A DNA stretch of 64,000 nucleotides from Mycobacterium sp. 1245111.1. GTDB lineage: Bacteria > Actinomycetota > Actinomycetes > Mycobacteriales > Mycobacteriaceae. The position numbers and the translations under genes are program-made. Within the stretch, counting starts at the first letter, position 1; every line of letters starts with the position of its first letter. The stretch lies in contig NZ_LZLV01000136.1 in assembly GCF_001673405.1 (NCBI RefSeq), forward strand, positions 124,001 to 188,000, in the 5' to 3' direction. The notes beneath the pieces were generated by a model, which was given only the letters and a program-made list of their open reading frames with translations, searched no databases and was not told where the DNA came from. This document shows positions 39,864-49,083 of the stretch, one piece after another.

Positions 39864-42154
39864 CGCAGTAGGGCGGCCAGCACCCCTTCGGACGTGCTGC
39901 GCAGCTCCGCCAGTGGCACCGTGAACAATCCCTGAACCTCGACCGCGTCCGAGCCCTGGTCGACGACCCCGATCCGGGTGGCGGGCAGGCCGCGCGCCTC
40001 ACACATCGAGGTGAAGCGGCTCTCCTCGGTCCGCGGGATCGCCACCAGCACCCGGCCAGACGATTCGGAGAACAGCATCACGAATGGGTCGGCGCCTTCG
40101 GGAAGTACGATGCGGCAACCGGTTTCGCCGGCCATTGCCGATTCGACGATGGCCTGAGCCAGTCCACCTTCGGACAGGTCATGCGCCGCGGACACCAGGC
40201 CGTCGCGGGAAGCGGCGCCGAGCACGTCGGCCAGTAGTCGCTCGCGGGCCAGGTCGACAGCGGGAGGCACCCCGCCCAGATGGTCGGCGGTGACCTGCGC
40301 CCAGATCGACCCGTCGAATTCGTCGTGGGTGTCGCCGAGGAGGATCAGCGTCTCGCCCGGCTCGGCGCCCATCGCTGTCGGGATGCGGCGGGTGACGTCG
40401 TCGATCACGCCCAGCACCCCGACCACCGGGGTGGGCATGATCGCCGTCGTCCCAGTCTGGTTGTAGAAGCTGACGTTGCCGCCGGTCACCGGAATGCCAA
40501 GGGCCGCACAGCCATCCGCCAGGCCGCGGACCGCCTGCGAGAACTGCCACATCACACCCGGGTCCTCCGGCGAGCCGAAGTTGAGGCAGTTGGTCACCGC
40601 GACCGGCGTGGCACCGGTGACCGCGACGTTGCGGTACGCCTCGGCCAGCGCCAGCTGCGCGCCGGCGTACGGATCGAGCTGTGTGTAGCGGCCGGACGCG
40701 TCGGTCGACACCGCGATGCCGCGTCCGGTGGTCTCGTCGACGCGCAGTACACCGCCGTCGGCATGCTCGGCCAGCACCGTGTTGCCGCGCACGTAGCGGT
40801 CGTACTGTTCGGTGATGAACGCCCGGCTGCACAGGTGCGGACTACCCAGCAGCGCAAGCAAAGTCGCGCGTAGCTCGTCGCCGGTCTTCGGTCGCTGCAG
40901 GCCGGCCGACGTGTCGGCGATCAGCGCGTCCTGCGACTCGGGGCGCGCCACCGGGCGCTGATAGACCGGGCCCTCGTGGGCGACGGTGCGCGGCGGAACG
41001 TCGACGACGGTCTCGCCGTGCCAGGTGATCTGCAACCGGTCGCCGTCGGTGACTTCGCCGATGGTGGTCGCCAGCACCTCCCACTTGCGACACACCGCCA
41101 TGAAAGCGTCGACGTTCTCTGGCGCGACCACCGCGCACATCCGTTCCTGCGACTCGCTGGACAGGATCTCGGCGGGCGTCATGTCCTTGGCCCGTAGCGG
41201 CACGGTGTCCAATTCGATCGCCATCCCGCCGTCGCCCGCAGAGGCGAGTTCCGATGTGGCGCAAGATAATCCAGCACCCCCGAGATCCTGGATACCGATT
41301 ACCAAGCCCGCGGCATACAGCTCGAGGCAGCATTCGATGAGCACCTTCTCGGTGAACGGATCGCCGACCTGCACCGAGGGGAGTTTCTTGCGGCCGGAGC
41401 CAGACTCGTCGCCGCCGAAGGTTTCCGACGCCAGCACCGACACCCCGCCGATGCCGTCGAGTCCGGTGCGGGCGCCGAACAAGATGATCTTGTTGCCCGC
41501 ACCCGAGGCGAAGGCCAGGTGCAGGTCTTCCTTGCGCAAGACGCCGACGCACAACGCGTTCACCAGCGGGTTGCCCGCGTAGCAGGCGTCGAACACGGTT
41601 TCGCCGCCGATGTTGGGCAGGCCGAGTGAGTTGCCGTAGCCGCCGATGCCGCGGACCACGCCGTCCAGCACCCGACGGGTATCCGGGGCATCCGCAGCCC
41701 CGAAGCGCAGCTGGTCCATCACCGCGACCGGCCGGGCGCCCATCGCCATGATGTCGCGGACGATGCCACCGACCCCGGTGGCCGCACCCTGGTAGGGCTC
41801 CACGTAGGACGGGTGGTTGTGCGATTCGACCTTGAACGTGACGGCCCAGCCGTCACCGATGTCGACGACACCGGCATTCTCGCCGATGCCGGCCAGCATG
41901 GCGGCCCGCATCTCGTCGGTGGTGGTCTCGCCGAAGTACCGCAGGTGCACTTTGGACGACTTGTAGGAGCAGTGCTCGCTCCACATAACCGAGTACATCG
42001 CCAGCTCGGCGTCGGTCGGCCGGCGACCGAGGATGTCGCGGATGCGCTGATATTCGTCGTCTTTGAGACCGAGTTCGCGGAACGGTTGCGGCTGGTCAGG
42101 GGTCGCCGCGGCCCGCTCGACGGTATCGATCACGTGAGTGAGCCCAGACGTCAC
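39860..42154 (-). CDS. purL: FGAM synthetase large subunit PurL
   Basis: 764-aa small-type PurL that works with PurQ and PurS. Blocks include MWSEHCSYKSSKVHL, FKVESHNHPSYVEPYQGAATGVGGIVRDI, GNKIILFGARTGLDGIGG and GGNVSFYNQ. GTG 42154 is 7 nt after TAGACT (antisense 42162-42167), a leaderless start. The VOC gene upstream is on the same strand. PurQ and PurS are 20 kb away. Confidence 0.97.
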   Translation of the reverse strand: MTSGLTHVIDTVERAAATPDQPQPFRELGLKDDEYQRIRDILGRRPTDAELAMYSVMWSEHCSYKSSKVHLRYFGETTTDEMRAAMLAGIGENAGVVDIGDGWAVTFKVESHNHPSYVEPYQGAATGVGGIVRDIMAMGARPVAVMDQLRFGAADAPDTRRVLDGVVRGIGGYGNSLGLPNIGGETVFDACYAGNPLVNALCVGVLRKEDLHLAFASGAGNKIILFGARTGLDGIGGVSVLASETFGGDESGSGRKKLPSVQVGDPFTEKVLIECCLELYAAGLVIGIQDLGGAGLSCATSELASAGDGGMAIELDTVPLRAKDMTPAEILSSESQERMCAVVAPENVDAFMAVCRKWEVLATTIGEVTDGDRLQITWHGETVVDVPPRTVAHEGPVYQRPVARPESQDALIADTSAGLQRPKTGDELRATLLALLGSPHLCSRAFITEQYDRYVRGNTVLAEHADGGVLRVDETTGRGIAVSTDASGRYTQLDPYAGAQLALAEAYRNVAVTGATPVAVTNCLNFGSPEDPGVMWQFSQAVRGLADGCAALGIPVTGGNVSFYNQTGTTAIMPTPVVGVLGVIDDVTRRIPTAMGAEPGETLILLGDTHDEFDGSIWAQVTADHLGGVPPAVDLARERLLADVLGAASRDGLVSAAHDLSEGGLAQAIVESAMAGETGCRIVLPEGADPFVMLFSESSGRVLVAIPRTEESRFTSMCEARGLPATRIGVVDQGSDAVEVQGLFTVPLAELRSTSEGVLAALLR

Positions 42155-42181
42155 AGCGAACAGTCTAGGTGGCGCGGCCGA

Positions 42182-42532
42182 TTAGCCGGTGCCGGCGACG
42201 CAGAAGGCGTTGCCCGCCGGGTCGGCGAGCACTACCCAGCGGAAGCTCTCGCCGATGCTGTGCCGACCGACTTCGGTCGCACCCGCGGCCTTGAGCCGGT
42301 CCGCCTCGGCGTCGACATCGGCGGCACCGAAGTCCAGGTGCACCCGGTTCTTGCCGGGGGTCGGATCGCCGACTTTTTGGAAGCCCAGCCGCGGCCCGTC
42401 CTTGCGGATGACCGCGACGAACGCCCCCGGTATCAATTCCTGTGTCTCGCCGTCGAACTGCTCCGCCCACCACTGGGCAAGCTGCCTGGGGTCGTCGCAG
42501 TCGAAGGTGACCATCTCCACATTGAGTGCCAT
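42182..42532 (-). CDS. VOC/glyoxalase-superfamily protein
   Basis: 116-aa VOC-domain protein with MALNVEMVTFDCDDPRQLAQWWAEQF and GKNRVHLDFGAADVDAEADRLKAAGATEVGRHSIGESFRWVVLADPAGNAFCV. The motif is that of the glyoxalase-like domain 6 type, usually without an obvious metal triad. ATG 42532 is used; the long open frame continuing upstream to 44161 is antisense to other genes. Rv0801 position (recalled). Confidence 0.88.
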   Translation of the reverse strand: MALNVEMVTFDCDDPRQLAQWWAEQFDGETQELIPGAFVAVIRKDGPRLGFQKVGDPTPGKNRVHLDFGAADVDAEADRLKAAGATEVGRHSIGESFRWVVLADPAGNAFCVAGTG

Positions 42533-42634
42533 ACCCGCGACCCTAGTCCGGCGTCGATGACCTCGGAGGTAATTGTGCGGCCGCACCGGCGACGACAGAC
42601 TTGCTCTCGAACCACTCAAAACCTGGAGGGAATC

Positions 42635-43030
42635 GTGACCGATACTCAAACCGCTTCTCCTACACACCGATTCAGCGTCGAGATGTTCGCCGCGTTTTGG
42701 GCGGCGCCCACCATGTCGAGCGGGATGGACATCCTGGCCGACGACATCGTCGGGTATTGGCCCGGTGACAGTGAGCCCGTCCGGGGATTCGAGGCCTACA
42801 CGCAGAAGATCGCCGACATTCTCACCTTCGCACCGGATTTCAAGCTCGAACTCGTCGACAGCGCCACCGCTGCCGGCGCCGTCGAGGGCGAGGAATTGTT
42901 CTTCCTGCACTACGTCGGGCACGGGACCGGACCGGACGGGCCGATCGAGATCCGGGGGCTGGATCGCGTCCGCACCCGCGACGGCGTTGTCGTGGAGAAC
43001 GTAATCCGCTACGACCCCCAGTTCGTCTAG
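42635..43030 (+). CDS. SnoaL-like NTF2-fold protein
   Basis: 131-aa cone-fold protein: MFAAFWAAPTMSSGMDILADDIVGYWPGDSEPVRGFEAYTQKIADIL and a C-terminal strand VVVENVIRYDPQFV. The DxxxxYWPG segment is typical of SnoaL-like polyketide-cyclase relatives. GTG 42635 has GGAGGG 5 nt upstream. The stop overlaps the convergent aminopeptidase gene. Function unknown. Confidence 0.8.
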   Translation: MTDTQTASPTHRFSVEMFAAFWAAPTMSSGMDILADDIVGYWPGDSEPVRGFEAYTQKIADILTFAPDFKLELVDSATAAGAVEGEELFFLHYVGHGTGPDGPIEIRGLDRVRTRDGVVVENVIRYDPQFV

Positions 43031-44286
43031 CGGTCGGGTGCCAGAAACGCTTGCAGCGCCGCGGCGTAAGCCGCAACGTCGTTGGCGCCCATCAGTTCTC
43101 GTGCGGAATGCATCGCGAGCTGAGGGGCGCCGACGTCGACCGTCGCGATGCCGGTGCGGGCCGCCGTCAGCGGCCCGATCGTCGAGCCGCACGGCAGGTC
43201 GGCGCGGTGCTCGTAGCGCTGCAGCGGCACCCCGGCCTGGCGGCAGGCCAGCGCGAACGCGGCGGCGGTCCGGCCGTCGGTGGCATACCGCAGATTCGGG
43301 TGCACCTTGAGCACCGGTCCGCCGTTGATCGCAATCAGATGCCCCGGCTCGTGCCGCTCCGGGTAGTTGGGGTGGGTCGCGTGCGCCATGTCCGCCGAAG
43401 CCACCATCGACGCCGGTAGCCTGCGCAGGAAGTCCGCGCGCCCGCCACCAGCCGCCAACTCGATGCGTTCCAGGGTGACCAGCAGCAGGTCGGAGTCGGC
43501 CCCGTGATCCGAGGTCGACCCGACCTCCTCGTGGTCGAAGAGCGCGAGCACCGGCAGGTATTCGGCCGCCGTTACGCCAAGAAACGCCTCCAGGCCCGCG
43601 TAGCAGGACGCCTGGTTGTCCAGCCGGGGCGCGCTGACGAACTCGCCGCCGACACCGGTGACGGTCGACGGCGTCAGATCGTGGGTCATCAGATCGGCGC
43701 CCAGCACGTCGTCGGGATCGACCCCCGCCCGCTGGGCGATGTAGCCGATAAACGAGGCAACTCTGCCGGCGCCCCACACCGCGTTGACGTGTCGCTGCGG
43801 GTCGAGCGTGAGCGACTTGCGGTCCTCGGCCAGATGGATCGCCAGCTGCGGCACCCGCAGGATCGGGTCGTCGATGCGGACCAGCCGGTGGGCAATACCC
43901 GCGCCGTCGTGCACCGAAAGACGTCCGCTGATGCCCAGGTCGCGGTCCAGCCACGAGTTGAGCCAGGCACCGCCGTAGGGCTCCAGCGCGATCATCTGCC
44001 ATCCGGCGACCTCGCGATCGGGATGTTGCTTGACGCGAAGGTTGGGGCTGTCGGTGTGGCCGCCGACGACCCGAAACGGTCGACCGCCGGCGTCGTCGCC
44101 GCTGTTCCAGGCCACTAGTGAGCCGGCCCGAACGATGAAGAACTTGCCGGCGGCGGGCCACTGATCCGCCTCGGCGAGCTCGGTGTAGCCGGCGGAACGC
44201 AGCCGCGACGCCACGGTGGCGCAGACGTGAAACGGCGACGGGGAGGCGTCGATGAATTCGCAGAGCCCCTGCGGGGTGGCCACCAT
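43027..44286 (-). CDS. pepC: M18-family aspartyl aminopeptidase
   Basis: 419-aa dizinc exopeptidase. Metal-site motifs are VVGGHTDSPNL (His near residue 75), FDHEEVGSTSDHGADSDLL, and DMAHATHPNYPERHE. N-terminus CEFIDASPSPFHVCATVASRL is diagnostic for the family. ATG 44286. Named after the mycobacterial annotation (Rv0800). Divergent from the DyP gene, 49 bp apart. Confidence 0.94.
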   Translation of the reverse strand: MVATPQGLCEFIDASPSPFHVCATVASRLRSAGYTELAEADQWPAAGKFFIVRAGSLVAWNSGDDAGGRPFRVVGGHTDSPNLRVKQHPDREVAGWQMIALEPYGGAWLNSWLDRDLGISGRLSVHDGAGIAHRLVRIDDPILRVPQLAIHLAEDRKSLTLDPQRHVNAVWGAGRVASFIGYIAQRAGVDPDDVLGADLMTHDLTPSTVTGVGGEFVSAPRLDNQASCYAGLEAFLGVTAAEYLPVLALFDHEEVGSTSDHGADSDLLLVTLERIELAAGGGRADFLRRLPASMVASADMAHATHPNYPERHEPGHLIAINGGPVLKVHPNLRYATDGRTAAAFALACRQAGVPLQRYEHRADLPCGSTIGPLTAARTGIATVDVGAPQLAMHSARELMGANDVAAYAAALQAFLAPDR

Positions 44287-44335
44287 AGGCTCAATCTTTT
44301 CATCGCGCGCTGGGCGGAGACGTTAGGGTCAACAC

Positions 44336-45349
44336 GTGCCCGATCCGCAGCCGGTTCTCGCGCCGTTGACACCGGCCGCGATCTTCCTGGTGATCACCCT
44401 CGACGAGGGCGGGGAGGAGGCCGTGCACGACGCGCTGCCCGGGATCTCGGGCCTGGTGCGCTCCATCGGCTTCCGCGATCCCACCAAACAGCTGTCGGTG
44501 GTCACGTCGATCGGGTCGCACGCCTGGGACCGGTTGTTCGACGGCCCGCGACCGGCCGAGCTGCATCCGTTCGTCGCGCTGGACGGCCCCACGCACTCCG
44601 CGCCAAGCACGCCAGGCGACCTGTTGTTCCACATCCGCGGCGAGACGCTGGACGTCTGCTTCGAGTTGGCCAATTACCTGCTGCGATCCATGGCCGGCGC
44701 GGTGAGCGTGGTGGACGAGGTGCACGGCTTCCGTTTCTTCGACAACCGCGATCTGCTCGGATTTGTCGACGGAACCGAAAACCCGGGCGGCACACCGGCG
44801 ATCGCGGCAACCGAAATCGGCGACGAGGACCCCGAATTCGCCGGCGGCTGCTACGTGCACGTCCAGAAGTATCTGCATGACATGGCGTCCTGGGATTCGC
44901 TGTCGGTCACCGAGCAGGAGCGCGTGATCGGCCGAACCAAGCTGGAAGACATCGAGTTCGACGACGACGAGAAGCCGGCCAACGCCCACATCGCGCTCAA
45001 CGTCATCAACGACGCCGACGGCAACCAACTTCAGATCGTCCGGCACAACATGCCGTTCGGCGAACTCGGCAAGGGCGAATTCGGCACCTACTTCATCGGC
45101 TACTCGCGCACCCCGCAGGTCACCGAACAGATGCTGCACAACATGTTTCTCGGCGATCCGCCCGGCAACACCGACCGGATCCTGGACTTCTCCACCGCTG
45201 TCACCGGCGGACTGTTCTTCTCCCCCACCGTCGACTTTCTCGACGACCCGCCGCCGCTGCCGATCTCGGCGGCACCGACTCCGGCGGTACGCACCACATC
45301 CGCGGATGGCTCGTTGGCGATCGGCAGTTTGAAAGGAACCCCGCAATGA
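44336..45349 (+). CDS. dyp: Dye-decolorising peroxidase, encapsulin cargo
   Basis: 337-aa heme peroxidase. GFVDG motif at 142-146 with catalytic Asp145, proximal His218 (ANAHIAL), distal Arg236 (IVRHNMP). The last ~15 residues, DGSLAIGSLKGTPQ, match the cargo-loading peptide pattern that binds encapsulin. GTG 44336 is 6 nt after TAGGGT, so leaderless. It overlaps the encapsulin start (ATGA), which couples cargo and shell synthesis. Confidence 0.96.
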   Translation: MPDPQPVLAPLTPAAIFLVITLDEGGEEAVHDALPGISGLVRSIGFRDPTKQLSVVTSIGSHAWDRLFDGPRPAELHPFVALDGPTHSAPSTPGDLLFHIRGETLDVCFELANYLLRSMAGAVSVVDEVHGFRFFDNRDLLGFVDGTENPGGTPAIAATEIGDEDPEFAGGCYVHVQKYLHDMASWDSLSVTEQERVIGRTKLEDIEFDDDEKPANAHIALNVINDADGNQLQIVRHNMPFGELGKGEFGTYFIGYSRTPQVTEQMLHNMFLGDPPGNTDRILDFSTAVTGGLFFSPTVDFLDDPPPLPISAAPTPAVRTTSADGSLAIGSLKGTPQ

Positions 45350-46143
45350 ACAATCTGTACCGCGACCTCGCCCCGATCACCGAAGAGGCTTGGGACGAAA
45401 TCGAAGTGGAGGCGAGGCGAACCTTCAAGCGGCACATCGCCGGCCGCCGGGTGGTCGACGTCAGCGAGCCGGCCGGACCGGCCGCCGCCGCGATCAGCAC
45501 CGGACGGCTGATCGACGTGAAATCCCCGTCCGAGGGCGTGGTCACCCATCTTCGCGCGAGTAAACCGCTTGTTCGCCTTAGGGTTCCGTTCGCGTTGTCC
45601 CGTTCGGAGATTGACGATGTCGAGCGCGGCTCGCAGGACTCGGATTGGGACCCGGTGAAGGAGGCCGCCAAGAAGCTGGCGTTCGCCGAAGATCGGGCCA
45701 TCTTCGAGGGTTACGCCGCGGCGTCGATCGACGGTATCCGCAGCTCCAGCAGCAACCCGGCATTGAAGGTGCCCGACGACCCGCGCGCGATTCCGGACAT
45801 CATCACCCAGGCGCTGTCCGAGCTTCGGCTGGCGGGCGTCGACGGTCCGTATTCGGTACTACTGTCCGCCGATGTCTACACCAAGGTCAGCGAGACCACC
45901 GAGCACGGTTATCCGATCCTCGAACACATCAACCGGCTGATCAACGGCGACATCATCTGGGCGCCCGCTATCGATGGCGCATTCGTATTGACCACGCGCG
46001 GAGGCGATTTCGATCTGCAGCTCGGCACTGACGTCTCGATCGGCTACCTGTCACACGATGCCGACTCCGTGCAGCTGTACATGCAGGAGACCTTGACGTT
46101 CCTGTGTTACACCGCCGAGGCCTCGGTCGCGCTGACCGCGTAG
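45346..46143 (+). CDS. enc: Encapsulin shell protein (Cfp29-like)
   Basis: 265-aa HK97-fold shell protein. N-terminus MNNLYRDLAPITEEAWDEIEVEARRTFKRHIAGRRVVDV and C-terminus HDADSVQLYMQETLTFLCYTAEASVAL are those of family 1 encapsulins, expected to make a 60-mer (T=1) compartment. It starts within the DyP stop. In M. tuberculosis Cfp29 is a T-cell antigen (recalled). A small protein nanocompartment for oxidative stress is the likely joint function. Confidence 0.96.
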   Translation: MNNLYRDLAPITEEAWDEIEVEARRTFKRHIAGRRVVDVSEPAGPAAAAISTGRLIDVKSPSEGVVTHLRASKPLVRLRVPFALSRSEIDDVERGSQDSDWDPVKEAAKKLAFAEDRAIFEGYAAASIDGIRSSSSNPALKVPDDPRAIPDIITQALSELRLAGVDGPYSVLLSADVYTKVSETTEHGYPILEHINRLINGDIIWAPAIDGAFVLTTRGGDFDLQLGTDVSIGYLSHDADSVQLYMQETLTFLCYTAEASVALTA

Positions 46144-46153
46144 GAGCGAGTGG

Positions 46154-47866
46154 CTACAGGTCGAGGACGAGGTCGGTTGCCGGAGCCGCCGAACAGATGA
46201 GGACCGATTCCGGTCCAGGCGCTTCGAGCGGTGCCTGCACGTAGGTGATTGCGCCGTCTAAGATTCCGGTTTCGCACTCATGGCAGACGCCGCTTCGACA
46301 GGCGAACCGGGTTGGCACATCGCAGGCTTCCGCAAGGTCGAGAATGCTTTCGTAGTCGGGCGACCAGTCGACGCTGAGTCCGCTGCGGGCGAAGGTGACC
46401 GCGGGCCCCGCCCCAGGGCTGCCGGCGGGCGGATGAGGCGGTGTGTGCGGTCCCTCGGCAACAACGCCTGGGTTGATTGCAGGCAAAGCTCCGAACAGTT
46501 CGGTGTGGACGGCCGCCGGATCGAGTCCAGCCGCAACGAGCGCATCGCGAATGTCAGCCATGAATTGGGTTGGGCCGCACAGGTATGCCGAAGCATTCGC
46601 GGGCAGCTCGAGCGCAGCGATCGCCGATTGGGCCATCCGGCCGTGCGTCTGGGTGTAGAACACATGCTGCCGGGCATGTGGCAGAGACTCGATCAGTGCA
46701 CCGACTTCGGCTGAAAACGCTTGGGATTCAGCATTGCGAACGGTGTGCACCCACCAGATATCGCGTGCGCTGTGTGCCGTCGCCAGGGCATGCAGCATCG
46801 CCAGTACGGGGGTAACGCCGATGCCGGCCGAGATCAACACCACCGGACCGTCGCCGTCAGAGAGGAAGAAGTCGCCCCGCGGGGCTGCAGCCTCAATGAT
46901 CGACCCGGTCTCGACGTGAGTGTGCAGCCATCGGCTTACCAAACCCTGGTCTTCGCGTTTGACGCTGATCCGGTAGTCCATCGCACCGGGTTCGTCCGAC
47001 AGCGAGTAGCTGCGCACCGGCGTCGGGGTGCCGGCCTCGGGAATGCGCACCGTCAGATATTGGCCGGCAAGCGGGCGAGGTAGCGGAGTGCGATCTTCGG
47101 TTTCCAGACGAAACGAGGTCACCTGTGGGCTTTCCCGGTGAACTTCGCTGACTCGCAACGGCCGAAATCCGCTCCACCCCGACTCCGCTCCGATCGGTGG
47201 AGCCTGACTTGCCGGCATGGCATCGGGCCCGGCAAGCAGGTCGCTGAACGATTGCATCCAGCCGGGGCTGAGCGCCGGAACGTCGACAATCTGACGGAGC
47301 TGTTCGACGTCGCGGTTCGGCAGGTACAACAGAGCGTCGACGTCGGCGACAGTGAGCTCGTGGCGGCCGCGGCGCGTCAGCACGATGTCGTCGCCCGCGC
47401 GGACGTATCCCTCTTTGAGAACCCGAAAGTAGAAGCCCGGACGGTGCTCAGCGACAAGCAATTTGGGCATCTCCGGCTCGTTTAGTCGCAGGCCGACCCG
47501 GTAGCACGTGACCCGCGGCTGAGTGACCTCGAATTCGGCGCTGCCGATCCGATAGCGATCACCGATGCACACGTCGTCGTCGGGAAGCCCGGTGACCGTG
47601 AAATTCTCGCCGAAATGACCGGGCTTCAGGTCTTCACGATGCAGGTAGCTCTTCCAGAAGTCGTATGACTCGAGCTGGTACACCATCACTGCACGTTGTT
47701 CACCGCCGTGACCGGCTAGGTCGCCCTGGCCGTCGCCGTCGAGGTTGAGACGTCGCGCCATGACCGGTCCATCGACCGGCTTTTTCCAGATCCCTGTATA
47801 GACGGCCTTGTCGTGCCATTGAACATTCTTAGGCAAGCCAACGTTGACCGAGACAAGCGTGCCCAC
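46154..47866 (-). CDS. MOSC domain fused to FNR and 2Fe-2S ferredoxin
   Basis: 570-aa triple-domain redox protein. Residues 1-~165 form a MOSC domain (HGGEQRAVMVYQLESYDFW, GHFGENFTVTGL, VTQPRVTCYRVGLR with likely Mo-binding Cys), ~170-215 a 3-alpha linker, ~235-470 an FAD/NAD reductase (RSYSLSDEPG, VVLISAGIGVTPVLAML, YLCGPTQFM), and ~485-570 a ferredoxin with Cys523, Cys528, Cys531 and Cys558. Related YiiM-like MOSC proteins reduce N-hydroxylated compounds; here the electron chain is built in. GTG 47866. Confidence 0.93.
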   Translation of the reverse strand: MGTLVSVNVGLPKNVQWHDKAVYTGIWKKPVDGPVMARRLNLDGDGQGDLAGHGGEQRAVMVYQLESYDFWKSYLHREDLKPGHFGENFTVTGLPDDDVCIGDRYRIGSAEFEVTQPRVTCYRVGLRLNEPEMPKLLVAEHRPGFYFRVLKEGYVRAGDDIVLTRRGRHELTVADVDALLYLPNRDVEQLRQIVDVPALSPGWMQSFSDLLAGPDAMPASQAPPIGAESGWSGFRPLRVSEVHRESPQVTSFRLETEDRTPLPRPLAGQYLTVRIPEAGTPTPVRSYSLSDEPGAMDYRISVKREDQGLVSRWLHTHVETGSIIEAAAPRGDFFLSDGDGPVVLISAGIGVTPVLAMLHALATAHSARDIWWVHTVRNAESQAFSAEVGALIESLPHARQHVFYTQTHGRMAQSAIAALELPANASAYLCGPTQFMADIRDALVAAGLDPAAVHTELFGALPAINPGVVAEGPHTPPHPPAGSPGAGPAVTFARSGLSVDWSPDYESILDLAEACDVPTRFACRSGVCHECETGILDGAITYVQAPLEAPGPESVLICSAAPATDLVLDL

Positions 47867-47897
47867 TTCGGCTCCTCTCGAGGGCCCTGCTGGTTGT

Positions 47898-48077
47898 CTA
47901 CACCAGCGGCTCGCCGCCGTCTACCCTCAGCGCCATGCCGGTCGATGCGGTCCGTGAGGTTGCGTACCGGTGATGCGGGCCAAGTAGTCGGGTTGCCGTT
48001 GACACAGTCACTGCCCCCGCGAGGTCGCTGCCGCGGCCGGCAACCAGAATCGTTCTGTCCTGCAAAGCATTAGCCAT
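47898..48077 (-). pseudogene. SDR gene remnant with internal deletion
   Basis: A 59-codon frame joins a typical SDR start (LQDRTILVAGRGSDLAGAV, nucleotide-binding loop) directly to a typical SDR end (STGMALRVDGGEPLV). About 180-190 residues of the core, including the catalytic Ser-Tyr-Lys, are missing, and the frame is preserved. This looks like a decayed gene left by in-frame deletion. A non-enzymatic peptide cannot be excluded. Confidence 0.65.
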
Positions 48078-48137
48078 CGGCCGGCGGATGGTCAACGTCT
48101 GCCAACAACTATTGCCAGGCGGCCGTCGAAGTGCATA

Positions 48138-48155
48138 ATGGGTTGAACATCCCAT
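48138..48155. promoter_or_regulatory. TetR-type operator copy A, ATGGG-N8-CCCAT
   Basis: ATGGG and CCCAT arms around TTGAACAT, 36 nt before the alpha/beta-hydrolase start. One of four sites with GGG-N8-CCC geometry at 48138, 49084, 50498 and 50519. Confidence 0.75.
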
Positions 48156-48190
48156 AACCGCGAATGACCGAGCGTCGCAGGAGGCGTCCC

Positions 48191-49063
48191 ATGCCAGTCG
48201 TCCACTATCGCTACGCGAGGGTCGATGGTCGCCGGTTGTTCTTTCGCGAGGCCGGCGACCCGAACGCGCCCGCGGTGGTTCTGTTGCACGGATTCCCCAC
48301 TAGCTCATACATGTTCCGCGATCTGGTTCCCGCACTGGCCGACCGCTATCACGTGATCGCACCGGACCATCTGGGCTTCGGCCTCTCCGATGCACCATCG
48401 GTCGACGAGTTCGACTACACCTTCGATTCCTTGACCGGATTGACCGAGGGCCTGCTCGACAGCCTCGGCATCAACAAATACGCAATGTATGTGCAGGACT
48501 ACGGTGCGCCGATCGGCTGGCGGCTGGCACTGCACAACCCGTCCGCGATCGCGGCGATCATCACCCAGAACGGCAACGCGTACGACGCCGGCTTCGTCGA
48601 GGACTTCTGGAAAGGCGTGCGCGCCTACCAAGAACAGCCAACTCCCGAAAACGAGGCTCCGATAAGGCAATTCCTCACCCTCGATGCCACCCGATGGCAA
48701 TACGTGACCGGTGTGCCCGAAGAGACGCTGGTGAACCCGGAAGCCTGGCATCACGACTACGCGCTGCTGTCCCGGCCGGGCAACGACGCGATCCAGCTCA
48801 AGCTGTTTCGCGACTACGCCACCAATTCGCCGATGTATCCACGCGTCCACGAATACTTCCGCTGCAGCCGCGTGCCGCTCCTCGCGGTCTGGGGTCGCGG
48901 TGACGAAATTTTCGGTCCGGCGGGCGCTCAGGCCTTCGCCGACGATCTGCCCGATGCCGAGGTCCATCTTCTCGACGGCGGGCATTTCCTGCTGGAGTCG
49001 GCCCTCGACGAGACGACCGAGCTGATCCGCACTTTCCTGGCGAAGGCTCATTCGGCCGCTTAG
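48191..49063 (+). CDS. Alpha/beta-hydrolase with Asp nucleophile
   Basis: 290 aa. HGFPTSS oxyanion region (33-39), nucleophile elbow VQDYGAPIG with Asp103, and His265 in GGHFLLES. An Asp (not Ser) nucleophile places it with epoxide hydrolases and haloalkane dehalogenases; Tyr104 replaces the halide-binding Trp of true haloalkane dehalogenases, so dehalogenation is uncertain. ATG 48191 has AGGAGG 6 nt upstream; an in-frame ATG 27 nt earlier lacks a site. An ATGGG-N8-CCCAT operator lies just upstream, linking it to the following TetR genes. Confidence 0.9.
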   Translation: MPVVHYRYARVDGRRLFFREAGDPNAPAVVLLHGFPTSSYMFRDLVPALADRYHVIAPDHLGFGLSDAPSVDEFDYTFDSLTGLTEGLLDSLGINKYAMYVQDYGAPIGWRLALHNPSAIAAIITQNGNAYDAGFVEDFWKGVRAYQEQPTPENEAPIRQFLTLDATRWQYVTGVPEETLVNPEAWHHDYALLSRPGNDAIQLKLFRDYATNSPMYPRVHEYFRCSRVPLLAVWGRGDEIFGPAGAQAFADDLPDAEVHLLDGGHFLLESALDETTELIRTFLAKAHSAA

Positions 49064-49083
49064 CGAAGACACTGACAAACTGT

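Noticed and set aside
42182..44161. 659-codon minus-strand open frame
   Set aside because: Only its last 116 codons (VOC protein) are real; the rest is an out-of-frame reading of pepC and the SnoaL region.
48191..49063. Calling the hydrolase a haloalkane dehalogenase
   Set aside because: The halide-binding Trp next to the nucleophile is Tyr here, so only the Asp-nucleophile superfamily is supported.
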